Of a stretch of 64,000 bases of DNA, positions 32,805 through 42,341 are shown piece after piece (the first letter of the stretch is position 1; every line of letters starts with the position of its first letter). The translations under genes and the position numbers were made by a program. The notes beneath the pieces are model-generated. The model worked only from the letters and a program-made list of their open reading frames with translations. It was not told where the DNA came from and searched no databases. This DNA is from Streptosporangium subroseum. Lineage in GTDB: Bacteria > Actinomycetota > Actinomycetes > Streptosporangiales > Streptosporangiaceae. Location: positions 227,630-291,629 of the forward strand of contig NZ_FZOD01000002.1 of assembly GCF_900188345.1 (NCBI RefSeq), read 5' to 3'.

Positions 32805-33015
32805 GAACCATCCCCGCAGGCGCGGGGCCGACGATTGAAAACGGCCCCACGGCCGACATCAAGCCGAACCATCCCCGCAGGCGCCTGCGGGGATGGTCTG
32901 GACATCAAGGCTTCACAGACGACTACGAGAAATCGGCCCCCCGCGGGGATGGTCCCCGCTCGCTGTACGGCGCGGCCGGGTTCGGTAGCTGGCTCCGTGC
33001 CCGCGGGGATGGTCT
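32805..33015. CRISPR. Degenerate type I-E CRISPR relic with inverted repeats
   Basis: Five repeat-like units are present. R1 (32805-32832) and R2 (from 32866) read GAACCATCCCCGCAGGCG and are 61 bases apart, as expected for type I-E (28-bp repeat plus 33-bp spacer). R2 is then fused to an oppositely oriented unit, giving a perfect 30-bp palindrome (32868-32897). Two further inverted units containing CGGGGATGGTC follow at about 32945 and 33005, 60 bases apart. No cas genes are in the window. Too short and rearranged to be called a working array. Confidence 0.7.
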
Positions 33016-33260
33016 CTTTGAGATCCTCGTGCCACCGGTTCGGAGCTATCCGGTGACTTCCACGCGTTCTGCTTGTATTTCTATGAGGCGGCGATCACCG
33101 TGGTTGAGGGCAATGAGCTCATTATCCGGCTCTGGCGCTTTGGCCGCCCGGTGGGAGACCTTCCGGCGTAAGTAATCGTAGAGCTCGACGGGAAGCGTGG
33201 CCTTTCTACAGGCGCGGGTAATCGATAGCGATCGGATGGAGTCCGGCGGTTACCGCGGGA
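33016..33260. other. Gap between CRISPR relic and nadE
   Basis: No gene was recognised in these bases. Composition is moderately AT-richer than nadE and resembles the accessory segment, so the right border of the island is probably near the nadE 3' end. Confidence 0.35.
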
Positions 33261-34103
<843 letters not shown>

Positions 34104-34225
34104 CCAGGTACTGTACTGGCCGAGATCGAACCGCGAGAAGGCGGCTTCGAGCGGAGCCCGTGGAGCGCCCTCCGGCGACAGGGGAGGGCGTCCCATCGAG
34201 CTGGGCCGACGGCTCACAGAGGCGT

Positions 34226-34669
34226 CTATCTGGTGATGGACCAGCCGTGGATGCGCTTCAGGGCGAGGGCGACCTCGACGAACCGCTCGCCGTCCAGGAT
34301 CGAGCCTTCGCGCCGGATGTCGTCCTCGTCAAGGGTGAAGACCCGGTCCAGACGCAGGTAGGAGACGCGGTTCTCCTTGTCCCAGCGGCCGAGGCCGATC
34401 TCCAGCCACTCGTCCGGGTCGTCGTCGTCACCGCGGCTGGACAGCATCATCGCGAGCAGCTGGCGTCCGTGGCGGCCGACGACCAGCAGCGGCCGGTCCT
34501 TGCCCCGATTCGGGTCCTCCTCGTAGGGGACCCAGGCCCAGACGATCTCGCCGGGGTCGGCGAGCCCGTCGAGATCGGGGGAGTAGCTGAGGGTTGCCGC
34601 CCGGTCTACGCGGTAGACCTCCCGGACTGCACCGCGGGCCGGCCTGGGATCTTCGCCATGATCATTCAC
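34226..34669 (-). CDS. PemK/MazF-like family protein
   Basis: This encodes a 147-residue protein. Its middle ([28 protein letters not shown]) matches the PemK/MazF fold, whose members are mRNA interferases. The downstream strands ([10 protein letters not shown], then [24 protein letters not shown]) keep the fold. No antitoxin gene accompanies it, and the N-terminus is extended, so it may be one of the solitary actinobacterial PemK-like proteins rather than an active toxin. Confidence 0.8.
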   Translation of the reverse strand: MNDHGEDPRPARGAVREVYRVDRAATLSYSPDLDGLADPGEIVWAWVPYEEDPNRGKDRPLLVVGRHGRQLLAMMLSSRGDDDDPDEWLEIGLGRWDKENRVSYLRLDRVFTLDEDDIRREGSILDGERFVEVALALKRIHGWSITR

Positions 34670-34977
34670 GGGGACAGCCTATGGGAGACCGCACATTTCG
34701 ACCAAAGTCCGATGCTTCAACCGGTCGTGTATTTCGACCGAGAGGTGGCCGTGCGCTTTAACGCGGTTCACCCGGCCCTGTGCTTCAACCAACGGTGCGC
34801 TTCGGCCGGCCCTGCGCTTCAACCAACAACGCGGTTCACCCGGCCCTGTGCTTCAACCAACGGTGCGCTTCGGCCGGCCCTGTGCTTCGGTCGGCCGGGC
34901 GCTTCGGCCGGGGAGGGTCGCCGCCGGAGAGGGCAAAGGCCTGGCTCAGGTCTGAGCCAGGCCTGATCGATTCTCCC
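34670..34977. repeat. Direct repeats of ~60 bp, period 68
   Basis: There is no gene. Copies at 34761-34820 and 34829-34888 are identical except one base, beginning ACGCGGTTCACCCGGCCCTG. Both contain sub-repeats of GGCCCTGTGCTTC, and further partial copies extend on both sides (34710-34920). Such near-identity means the duplication is recent. The sub-repeats could bind a protein or form structures. Confidence 0.75.
34937..34964 (-). terminator. Terminator after DUF5302 gene
   Basis: AGGCCTGGCTCAG and CTGAGCCAGGCCT form a 13-bp perfect stem, 13 bases downstream of the DUF5302 stop on the minus strand. Confidence 0.7.
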
Positions 34978-35172
34978 TCAGCCGCCGCTCTTGCGGCGGA
35001 AGGAACGCTTGCCCCCAACCGGGCCATGGGCACCGTGGATCTTTGAGGAGTTCTTCCCCTTGCCCCCGGCGCCCGCCTCCGTCTGGGCGAGCTTCTTACG
35101 CTCCAGGGCCTCGCGGAACTTGCGCTTCAGCTCATCCTCGGAACTTTCGGGTTCCGGTGTGACCTCAGACAT
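34978..35172 (-). CDS. DUF5302 small protein
   Basis: This encodes a 64-residue, highly charged protein: an acidic N-terminus, the helix [19 protein letters not shown] and a glycine/lysine-rich C-terminus ([15 protein letters not shown]). This is the DUF5302 pattern found across actinomycetes. Function is unknown; the basic tail suggests nucleic-acid contact. It has its own strong terminator. Confidence 0.85.
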   Translation of the reverse strand: MSEVTPEPESSEDELKRKFREALERKKLAQTEAGAGGKGKNSSKIHGAHGPVGGKRSFRRKSGG

Positions 35173-35424
35173 ACGGACCTCCTGATCTGGACGGGCAGTC
35201 CAACCCCGGCCAACCGGAACATCCTCTCATGCCCTAAATAGAGATCCGGTTTGGTCAGTGCATGCCCGGGGCCATCATCGGCGGCGGGCCGGCGAGGTGG
35301 CCGACGGCCCTGCCACGGCGATCACCTCGCGCGATGCCGTCGTGGTCTGACGCCCGTCACCGGAGCCGGCCCGGGCGGCACCGGCGATGATCGCTCTCCG
35401 AGGGCGCGCACGGCCGCCGGGCAG
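35173..35424. other. Upstream region, no intact gene
   Basis: This covers the DUF5302 promoter region on the left and sequence that may be the decayed 5' half of the MarR pseudogene on the right. No convincing frame was found. Confidence 0.35.
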
Positions 35425-35711
35425 GGTGCTGGGCAAGCCACTGAAGCTCGGTCCCGGTACGCTGGTCTCGCTGCTGAAGCGTCTTGAGATGATCGGGTAT
35501 ATCGGGCGGTGGCGCGACGGCCGGGGCGAGCGCGTCCCGGTGGTCTCGCGCTCAGTCCGGAGGGCCGAAAGCCGCGGCCGGGCGGAGAGAACTCCGCCGG
35601 CGACCGTCAAAAGCCGTCGTCAAAAGCCTGGGGATGGACCCGGTGGAGCAGTGGGAGCTCCGCCGGTCGCCGATCCGGGTGATCACCGCGGCGAACGATG
35701 CGAATTGCTGA
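35425..35711 (+). pseudogene. MarR-family regulator remnant, two frameshifts
   Basis: The segment LGKPLKLGPGTLVSLLKRLE continuing MIGYIGRWRDGRGERVPVV is a MarR/OhrR winged helix. LSPEGRK follows in a second frame, and VVKSLGMDPVEQWELRRSP, ending IRVITAANDANC, in a third with a stop at 35709. The order of the three pieces is exactly that of a MarR protein, so the gene has decayed by at least two frameshifts; its first helices are not recognisable. Confidence 0.75.
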
Positions 35712-35736
35712 TCCACACGGAGAGGACAGGAAGCTC

Positions 35737-35970
35737 ATGGCTGGTAGTCACGGAGGAAGCCCCAAGTCTTGGCTTGCGGTGATCATCATTCTGGTGGGGT
35801 TCGCCGTCGGGGGCGTGGCCCTGTGCGTCGGCCCCAACTGGATGGTGTTCTGGGCGGGAGCGGTGATCATCGCGATCGGCGGTGTGGTCGCCCTCGTGGT
35901 CGACATCTTCTCCGATGTGATCGTGGACGCGCCCCGGGTGCCGATGGACCACGCCAACCGCGGCAACTGA
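35737..35970 (+). CDS. HGxxPAAW-family small membrane protein
   Basis: This encodes a 77-residue protein opening with MAGSHGGSPKSW, a version of the HGxxPAAW motif, and two membrane helices (AVIIILVGFAVGGVALCV and MVFWAGAVIIAIGGVVALVV). The family is confined to actinobacteria and of unknown function. ATG 35737 has AGGA six bases upstream. Confidence 0.85.
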   Translation: MAGSHGGSPKSWLAVIIILVGFAVGGVALCVGPNWMVFWAGAVIIAIGGVVALVVDIFSDVIVDAPRVPMDHANRGN

Positions 35971-35988
35971 GCGGCGGCGGGCGGCTGG

Positions 35989-36330
35989 TCAGGTGCCCCG
36001 CAGAGCTTCCTCGACCGAGGGGGAAATCTCGAAGGCGGGGCGCAGGCCGGTGATGGTGAGGATCCGCTCCAGGGTGCCGTGAACGCCGACGAGGGACAGA
36101 TGGATGTCCAGGGCCTGGCTCCGCTGGAGGCTCAGGATGAGCTCCCCGACGCCGGTGGAGTCACAGAAGGTGAGTCCGGTGACGTCGATGACCACGGAGG
36201 ACGCTCCGGACTCCCAGGCCTTGGCCATCTCGCTGCGGAAGACGGGGGCGTACTGGTAGTCGAGCTCTCCGCAGGCCTGGACGACGAACGCCGTGCCGTG
36301 CAGGCTCGATGAGGCCGTGAAAAAGGGCAT
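35989..36330 (-). CDS. STAS-domain anti-sigma factor antagonist
   Basis: This encodes a 113-residue SpoIIAA/RsbV-like protein. Ser58 in FCDSTGVGEL is the residue phosphorylated by the cognate anti-sigma kinase. The flanking strands ACGELDYQYAPVF and SSVVIDVTGL are standard. No kinase or sigma gene lies next to it, so its partners are elsewhere. Confidence 0.92.
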   Translation of the reverse strand: MPFFTASSSLHGTAFVVQACGELDYQYAPVFRSEMAKAWESGASSVVIDVTGLTFCDSTGVGELILSLQRSQALDIHLSLVGVHGTLERILTITGLRPAFEISPSVEEALRGT

Positions 36331-36410
36331 GCTTCGCTCCTGAGGCCCGCGGGTGGCAGGGCGGGCCCCTATTTCCTACCAGTTCCGCGGTCGTTATGAC
36401 GTACTGGAGC

Positions 36411-37082
36411 TCAAGTGAACCGGTAGAGCAGCTCGGGGCGCCCCAGCCCGCCGTACTGCGGAATCCTGCGGGCGGCCCCGATCTCCGTCAGGTATTCCAG
36501 GTAGCGGCGGGCGGTCACCCGGGAGACGCCGATCGCCGTGCCCGCGGTCTGCGCGGATAGGCCGTCGGGAGATCTGCGCAGTTCGGCCAGGATGGCGTCG
36601 AGGGTGGCCGGGGTCATTCCCTTCGGCAGCGAGTTGTGCGCCGGGCCCCACAGGGAGCCGAGGGCGCGATCCACCTCGGTCTGGCCGCTGGCCTCGCCCG
36701 AGCCGTCCACGGACGACCTGAACTCCGCGTAGCGCATGAGTTTCTCGCTCAGCGAGGCGAACGTGAACGGCTTGAGCAGATACTGCGCCACCCCGACCGA
36801 CACCGCGGATCTGATCACCGACAGGTCGCGCGCGGAGGTGACCGCGATGACGTCGGACAGGACGCCCGCGGCCCGCAGCGCCCGGCACACCTCCAGGCCG
36901 TGCATGTCGGGCAGGTAGAGATCGAGCAGGATCAGGTCGACCGGGTGCCGCCGCAGGAAGCGCAGCGCCTCTCCGCCGGACCTGGCCACCCCCGCCACCC
37001 GGAAACCGGGCACCCGCTCCACAAAAAGTCGGTTCGCCTCGGCGGTGATCTCCTCGTCCTCGACGACCAGCACCGAGATCAT
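36411..37082 (-). CDS. CitB/DcuR-type response regulator
   Basis: This encodes a 223-residue response regulator. The receiver domain has Asp54 (LILLDLYLPD), Thr/Ser in VTSARD and Lys in LKPF. A C-terminal HTH resembling CitB/DcuR (LSAQTAGTAIGVSRVTARRY) follows. Its start overlaps the histidine kinase gene by 4 bases. It probably activates the nearby divergent dicarboxylate transporter gene. Confidence 0.93.
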   Translation of the reverse strand: MISVLVVEDEEITAEANRLFVERVPGFRVAGVARSGGEALRFLRRHPVDLILLDLYLPDMHGLEVCRALRAAGVLSDVIAVTSARDLSVIRSAVSVGVAQYLLKPFTFASLSEKLMRYAEFRSSVDGSGEASGQTEVDRALGSLWGPAHNSLPKGMTPATLDAILAELRRSPDGLSAQTAGTAIGVSRVTARRYLEYLTEIGAARRIPQYGGLGRPELLYRFT

Positions 37083-38764
37083 GAGACGACCTCTCCACGC
37101 GGAAACGACCCATGCGGCAGCGATTCAGGTGACAGCGATTCAGGTGACAGCGACCCGTGTGGCAGCGGCAGCCGTACGGTGAACACCGCGCCCGGCCCGT
37201 TGCCCACGTCGATCGCGCCGCCCAGGCGGTTCACGGCCTGCCCGACCATGGCCAGTCCGAGACCGCGGCCGTCTCCCTTGGTGGTCCAGCCCCGCCGGAA
37301 CGCCTCGCCCGCCGTGACGGGGTCGAGCCCCGGGCCGCTGTCGGCGACGCTGATCAGGAAGGTCGTCTCGTCGGCCCGCAGGCTCACCTCCACCCGTGCG
37401 GGCGGGACGCCCGCCATGGCCGCGTCCACCGCGTTGTCTATCAGGTTGCCGAGGATCGTCACCAGGTCCCGGTCGTCCAGGCCGATGTCGTCGAGCTCGG
37501 TGTCCGGGCTGATCACCAGTTCCACGCCGCGCTCTCCGGCCTCGGCGCTCTTGCCCAGCAGCAGTGCGGCGAGCACGGGTTCGCGTACGGCCCCCATCAC
37601 CCGGTCGGTGAGCTGCTGTGCCGCCTTGATCTCCGAGGTCGCGAACGCCATCGCCTGTTCGGTGCGCCCCAGCTCGACGAGGGTGATGACGGTGTGCAGC
37701 CGGTTGGCCGACTCGTGGGCGGCGGCCCGCAGGGAGTCGGCGAAGCCTCGTTCGGCGTTGAGTTCCCCGGTCAGGGACTGCAGCTCGGTGTGGTCGCGCA
37801 GGGTGACCGCGATTCCGAGGGAGCGGCTGCCGGAGCTGACCATGGCGACGTTCACCACGAGTGTCCGCTCGCCTGTCATGTGGATCTCGTCGGTCCGGGT
37901 CCTCCCGCTCACCAGCAGGTCGGCGAGGGAGGCGGGCAGGCCCAGTTCGGTGACGTGCACCCCGCTCACGTCGCCGTGCAGGCCGAGGAGCTCCCGGGCG
38001 CCGTCGTTGCACAGCGTGACCCTGCCCGCGTCGTCGACGAGCAGCAGTCCTTCTCGTACGGCGTGCAGGATCGCATCGTGGTATTCGTACATCCGGCTGA
38101 GCTCCGCGGGGCCCATTCCGTGGGTCTGGCGGCGCAGCCGGGTCCCGACCAGGTAGGTGCCCGCCCCGCCGGCGGCCAGGCCGAGCAGGCCGATGAGCAC
38201 AACGCCGGCGATCTGCCCGCGGGTCCTCATGCTGATCTTGTCGATCGTGATGCCCGCGCTGACCAGGCCTTTCACCGTGCCGTGGGCATCGCGTACCGGT
38301 GTGACGGCGCGGACCGAGGCGCCGAGGGTGCCCGTGTAGGTCTCGGTGAAGGTCTCACCCTTCAGCGCGCGGGTGGTGTTGCCGAGGAAATGGCCGCCGA
38401 TCTGGGTCGGGTTGGGATGGGTGTAGCGGATACCGGTGGGGCTCATGATCGTGATGAAGTCGACCCCGGTCTCCCGCCGGACCCGCTCGGCGTACGGCTG
38501 CAGGACGGAGGAGTCGCCGAGGCCCGCCAGGACCGAAGGGGACTCGGCCACGCTGATGGCCACGGCCTCGGCCTTGCTGTTGGCCTCCTCGGCGAGCAGG
38601 TCTCCGGCTTGGGAGAAGGCCAGCAGCGCGCTCCCCGCCACGGTGACCCCGACCACGACGGTCTGCAGCACGAGCATCTGCCTGGCCAGACTCCAGCGGT
38701 GTATCCGTCTCGGCAGCTCTCTCACATCCACAACCAAAATGTACGCAATAGTGACTTGGGTCAC
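37079..38764 (-). CDS. CitA/DcuS-type sensor histidine kinase
   Basis: This encodes a sensor kinase of up to 561 residues. An N-terminal helix, an extracytoplasmic PDC/PAS sensor (about 50-180, with GIRYTHPNPTQIGGHFLGNT as in CitA/DcuS), a second helix, a cytoplasmic PAS, and a Spo0B-like HK core follow. Phospho-acceptor His350 is in AAHESANRLH; ATP-binding motifs are LGNLIDNAVDAA, DSGPGLD and GRGLGLAMV. The tail holds a short SLSPES repeat, matching a 15-bp tandem repeat in DNA around 37112-37160. The start is uncertain (GTG 38764 or GTG 38731). It likely senses citrate or C4-dicarboxylates. Confidence 0.92.
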   Translation of the reverse strand: MTQVTIAYILVVDVRELPRRIHRWSLARQMLVLQTVVVGVTVAGSALLAFSQAGDLLAEEANSKAEAVAISVAESPSVLAGLGDSSVLQPYAERVRRETGVDFITIMSPTGIRYTHPNPTQIGGHFLGNTTRALKGETFTETYTGTLGASVRAVTPVRDAHGTVKGLVSAGITIDKISMRTRGQIAGVVLIGLLGLAAGGAGTYLVGTRLRRQTHGMGPAELSRMYEYHDAILHAVREGLLLVDDAGRVTLCNDGARELLGLHGDVSGVHVTELGLPASLADLLVSGRTRTDEIHMTGERTLVVNVAMVSSGSRSLGIAVTLRDHTELQSLTGELNAERGFADSLRAAAHESANRLHTVITLVELGRTEQAMAFATSEIKAAQQLTDRVMGAVREPVLAALLLGKSAEAGERGVELVISPDTELDDIGLDDRDLVTILGNLIDNAVDAAMAGVPPARVEVSLRADETTFLISVADSGPGLDPVTAGEAFRRGWTTKGDGRGLGLAMVGQAVNRLGGAIDVGNGPGAVFTVRLPLPHGSLSPESLSPESLPHGSFPRGEVVS

Positions 38765-38818
38765 AGGGTGAAGTCATAGTCGCTCGGCCAGAGTTTTTAT
38801 CTAGACCCGGAAGACCGA

Positions 38819-40174
38819 GTGTCTCTTATGTCCCGAGATCGTACTCATTATCTCTATATAGCCGTAATTGTCGCAGTGATCGCGGGGATCGCGGTCGGGC
38901 TCGCCGCCCCCGAGGTCGGTCAGGACCTGAAACCGCTGGGCACCGCCTTCGTCGCGCTGATCAAGATGATGATCAGTCCCATCATCTTCTGCACCATCGT
39001 GCTCGGCGTCGGATCGGTCACCAAGGCCGCCAAGGTCGGCAAGGTGGGCGGCCTGGCGCTCGGCTACTTCCTCATCATGTCGACCGTCGCGCTGGCCATC
39101 GGCCTGATCGTGGGCAACCTGGTCGATCCCGGCCAGGGCCTCCAGCTCACCGACGAGCTCCGCAAGGCCGCCGAGGCCGAGGCCGTCAAGGGCGGCGAGA
39201 GCGACACGGTGACGTTCCTGCTGGGGATCATCCCCACCACGCTGGTGTCGGCGTTCACCGAGGGGCAGGTGCTGCAGACGCTGCTCGTCGCGCTGCTCAC
39301 CGGATTCGCCCTGCTGGCCATGGGGGAGCGGGCCACGCCCATCCTGAACGGCATCGGGCACATTCAGCGGCTCGTCTTCCGAATCCTCTCCATGATCATG
39401 TGGGCCGCCCCGGTCGGCGCCTTCGGCGCGATGGCCGCCGTCGTCGGCGCCACCGGCATGGACGCGCTCAAGAGTCTCGGCGTCATCATGCTCGCCTTCT
39501 ACGTGACCTGCGTGCTCTTCGTGTTCGGCATCCTCGGGCCGATGCTCTGGGCGGTCGCCAGGGTCAGCCTGGTCTCGCTGCTGCGCTACCTCGCCAGGGA
39601 GTTCCTGCTGATCCTGTCGACCTCGTCCTCGGAGTCGGCCCTGCCCCGTCTGATCGCCAAGATGGAGCACCTCGGCGTGAGCCGTCCCGTCGTCGGCATC
39701 ACCGTGCCGACCGGTTACTCCTTCAATCTGGACGGCACCGCCATCTATCTGACGATGGCCACCCTGTTCGTCGCGAGCGCCACCGGCGCCCCGCTCGCCT
39801 TCGGCGAGCAGATCTCCCTGCTGGTCTTCATGATGATCGCGTCGAAGGGCGCAGCCGGGGTCACCGGCGCGGGCCTGGCCACCCTCGCAGGCGGCCTGCA
39901 GTCGCACCGCCCCGACCTCGTCGACGGCGTCGGCCTCATCGTCGGCATCGACCGCTTCATGTCCGAGGCGCGGGCGCTGACCAACTTCGCGGGCAACGCG
40001 GTCGCCACCGTCCTGGTCGGCACCTGGACAGGTGAGTTCGACAAGGAACGCGCGGCCGAGGTGCTGTCGGGGCGGATCCCGTTCGACGAGACCACCCTCC
40101 TGGACGACGACAACGACCCCCCGCCGCCCCCGCCCGCCGAGCGGTCCGACGACCCGGCGCTGTCACCGGCGTAG
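38819..40174 (+). CDS. C4-dicarboxylate:cation symporter (DctA family)
   Basis: This encodes a 451-residue DAACS-family transporter. Landmarks are MISPIIFCTIVLGV, the serine-rich hairpin STSSSES, VPTGYSFNLDGTAIYLTMA and the substrate-site segment GIDRFMSEARALTNFAGNAVA. The C-terminus is acidic then proline-rich. It carries succinate, fumarate or malate with cations into the cell. GTG 38819 has GGA seven bases upstream. Divergent from the CitA/CitB-like two-component genes, which probably control it. Strong terminator follows. Confidence 0.94.
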   Translation: MSLMSRDRTHYLYIAVIVAVIAGIAVGLAAPEVGQDLKPLGTAFVALIKMMISPIIFCTIVLGVGSVTKAAKVGKVGGLALGYFLIMSTVALAIGLIVGNLVDPGQGLQLTDELRKAAEAEAVKGGESDTVTFLLGIIPTTLVSAFTEGQVLQTLLVALLTGFALLAMGERATPILNGIGHIQRLVFRILSMIMWAAPVGAFGAMAAVVGATGMDALKSLGVIMLAFYVTCVLFVFGILGPMLWAVARVSLVSLLRYLAREFLLILSTSSSESALPRLIAKMEHLGVSRPVVGITVPTGYSFNLDGTAIYLTMATLFVASATGAPLAFGEQISLLVFMMIASKGAAGVTGAGLATLAGGLQSHRPDLVDGVGLIVGIDRFMSEARALTNFAGNAVATVLVGTWTGEFDKERAAEVLSGRIPFDETTLLDDDNDPPPPPPAERSDDPALSPA

Positions 40175-40193
40175 CCGTCACCGTCCGAACAGC

Positions 40194-40252
40194 CCGTGAA
40201 TCCGAGCCCGCACCTCCCTCAAGAAAGGTGCGGGCTCGGATTCACGGCTTTT
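40194..40252 (+). terminator. Strong rho-independent terminator
   Basis: A 22-bp perfect stem (40194-40215 with 40226-40247, starting CCGTGAATCCGAGCCC), a 10-base loop and CTTTT follow the dctA-like gene. It is the clearest intrinsic terminator in the window. Confidence 0.92.
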
Positions 40253-40535
40253 CCGGCCCAGGCGGGGAACAACCCTGCGGGCCTTGGCCTCTTGCCGTTG
40301 CGCCGGTTCATCGGTCCCTGAGAGCCCACCATGCGCATGCTCGAATCGGTGAGATCGCGCCGACGGCGTTCCAACCGCCGGCTGCGAGTCCAAACACCTC
40401 CAGCGTGCCGCGTGGCTTTCGGGGCTGCGGCATAACGGCTGGATTAGCATGGCATCGATCACATCTCATGATCAATCTGTGATGTGAGGCGATCTCCCCC
40501 CTCATGCTGTGAAAGCCGAGGTCGAGGAGAGACCC
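40253..40535. other. Upstream region of the protease gene
   Basis: No gene is seen in about 280 bases. The stretch near 40430-40490 is AT-richer and probably holds the promoter of the S1 protease gene; no clear hexamers are assigned. Confidence 0.35.
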
Positions 40536-42122
40536 ATGTCCCGCAGACATGTTGTTACCACGGGATGCGTCCTAGCGATCACCGCGCTGGCCCTGACGCC
40601 CGTCCAGGTCGCAGCCCGGTCCCGACCGGCGGACGCGTCGATGGCCCGGCCCGCCTGGAAACCACCGCCGGGCATGATCGAGGCGCTCCAGCGTGACCTG
40701 AGCCTCAGCAAGGAGCAGGCCCAGGCCCGTCTGATCAACGAGGCCCGCCTGGCACCGGTCGAGGCGAAGCTCCGCAGCCTGCTGGGTGACCGCTTCGCCG
40801 GCTCCTGGTTCGCGGGAACCATCGCGCAGAACCTCGTGGTCGCCACCACCGACTCCTCCGACATTCCCCAGATCACGGCCGCGGGCGCACGGGCCGAGGT
40901 CGTCACCCGATCCCTGGCGGACCTCGTCGGGATCAAAAAACATATCGACGGCACCCTTCCCACCCGCCGGCAGGCGGGAACCGTGCGCTACGTCGACGTG
41001 AGGACCAACAAGGTCGTCGTCCTCTCCAAGGAGGTCGCTCAGGCCACGAACGTCCTGGAAAGTTCCGGTGTGGATCCGGTCGCGGTGAAGGTGGAGGCGT
41101 CCGAAGAGACTCCCCAGCTCCTCGACGACATCGTCGGCGGCATCCCCTACTACATCGGTACCTCGGAGCGCTGCTCTATCGGCTTCTCGGTGACCCACGG
41201 ATCCCAGAACGGTTTTGTCAGCGCCGGTCACTGCGGGAAGAAGGGCGAGACCACAAGCAGCACCAGTTGGAGCCCCCAGGGCGTCTTCGAGGGGTCGACC
41301 TTCCCGGGCAGCGACTACTCCTGGGTCGCCGTGAACGCCAACTGGACGCCCAAGCCGGAGGTGAGCAACGGCAGCGGCACCGTGAGCGTCGTCGGCTCCA
41401 GAGCCGCCATCGAGGGCGCCTCGGTCTGCCGGTCGGGCTCCACCACCGGCTGGCACTGCGGCACGATCCAGCAGCGCGACACCAGCATCACCTACCCCCA
41501 GGGCACCGTCTACGAACTGGTCCGCACCAACGTCTGCGCCGAACCCGGCGACTCCGGTGGCTCCTTCATCTCGGTGGACCAGGCCCAGGGCGTCACCTCC
41601 GGCGGCTCCGGCAACTGCACCAAGGGCGGCGTCACCTACTTTCAGCCGGTCAACGAGATCCTCACGGTCTACGGTCTGAGCCTGGTGACCACCACCGGCA
41701 CCACCCCGCCGAGCACCACCCCACCGGGCACCACCCCACCGGGCACCACCCCACCGGGCACCACCCCACCGGGCACCACCCCGCCAGGCACGACCCCCCC
41801 GAGTACGGGCGCCTGCACCGGCCTGCCGAAGAACGTCACCGGCACCCTGAACAATGGACAGATCGTCTACCAGCCGAGCAACCGGAACTATCGGACGACC
41901 GTCGCCGGTCTGCACTCCGGCTGCCTGGACGCCAGGGAGGGGGTCGACTTCGACCTCTTCCTCGAGAGATGGAACGGCCGGAGCTGGAACACGGTCGCCG
42001 TCTCCGACAGCCCGAACCCCGACGAGAGGATCGACTACACCGGCGCGGCCGGCTACTACCGTTACCGCGTGGTCTCCGCGAGCGGCTCGGGTCCCTACAC
42101 CCTGAAATACAAGACACCGTAG
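40536..42122 (+). CDS. Secreted S1 (alpha-lytic-type) serine protease with PPC-like domain
   Basis: This encodes a 528-residue preproprotein. Signal peptide (about 1-27), alpha-lytic pro-domain (about 45-195), then a chymotrypsin-fold protease with His232 (SAGHC), Asp260 (GSDYSWV) and Ser340 (EPGDSGGS), and cysteine pairs typical of streptogrisins. A Thr-Pro linker of six TTPPG-type repeats (DNA tandem repeat about 41699-41800) joins a C-terminal beta domain (about 430-528, pre-peptidase C-terminal-like). ATG 40536 follows GAGGAG. It is an extracellular endoprotease. Confidence 0.95.
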   Translation: MSRRHVVTTGCVLAITALALTPVQVAARSRPADASMARPAWKPPPGMIEALQRDLSLSKEQAQARLINEARLAPVEAKLRSLLGDRFAGSWFAGTIAQNLVVATTDSSDIPQITAAGARAEVVTRSLADLVGIKKHIDGTLPTRRQAGTVRYVDVRTNKVVVLSKEVAQATNVLESSGVDPVAVKVEASEETPQLLDDIVGGIPYYIGTSERCSIGFSVTHGSQNGFVSAGHCGKKGETTSSTSWSPQGVFEGSTFPGSDYSWVAVNANWTPKPEVSNGSGTVSVVGSRAAIEGASVCRSGSTTGWHCGTIQQRDTSITYPQGTVYELVRTNVCAEPGDSGGSFISVDQAQGVTSGGSGNCTKGGVTYFQPVNEILTVYGLSLVTTTGTTPPSTTPPGTTPPGTTPPGTTPPGTTPPGTTPPSTGACTGLPKNVTGTLNNGQIVYQPSNRNYRTTVAGLHSGCLDAREGVDFDLFLERWNGRSWNTVAVSDSPNPDERIDYTGAAGYYRYRVVSASGSGPYTLKYKTP

Positions 42123-42341
42123 GAGGAACGCCCTCGTTCAAGAGCGTTCCGGGTCAACGGTGTGAACGCTCCCGGCTCCCCGCCCAACCACGGTGCACGC
42201 CTTCCGGCCTGGATCGGCGCTTCTCGCCGATCCAGGCCACGGTCTCCTCCGTCCACCCCACCGTCGCCCTCGCCGCCATGGCGGTCGAACTGCGCCAAAC
42301 TTGACGGTGACCGGACGGATGCCTGCCGAGGAGACCGCACC

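Noticed and set aside
32805..33015. A working CRISPR array
   Set aside because: Repeats are few, partly truncated, oppositely oriented and without cas genes in the window; it is called a relic only.
32540..33056. Small open frames containing repeated ACGDG/AGMV peptides
   Set aside because: These arise from reading through the CRISPR-like repeats and are not genes.
41699..41800. Short tandem repeat as a regulatory or mobile element
   Set aside because: It encodes the in-frame TTPPG linker of the secreted protease and is explained by that.
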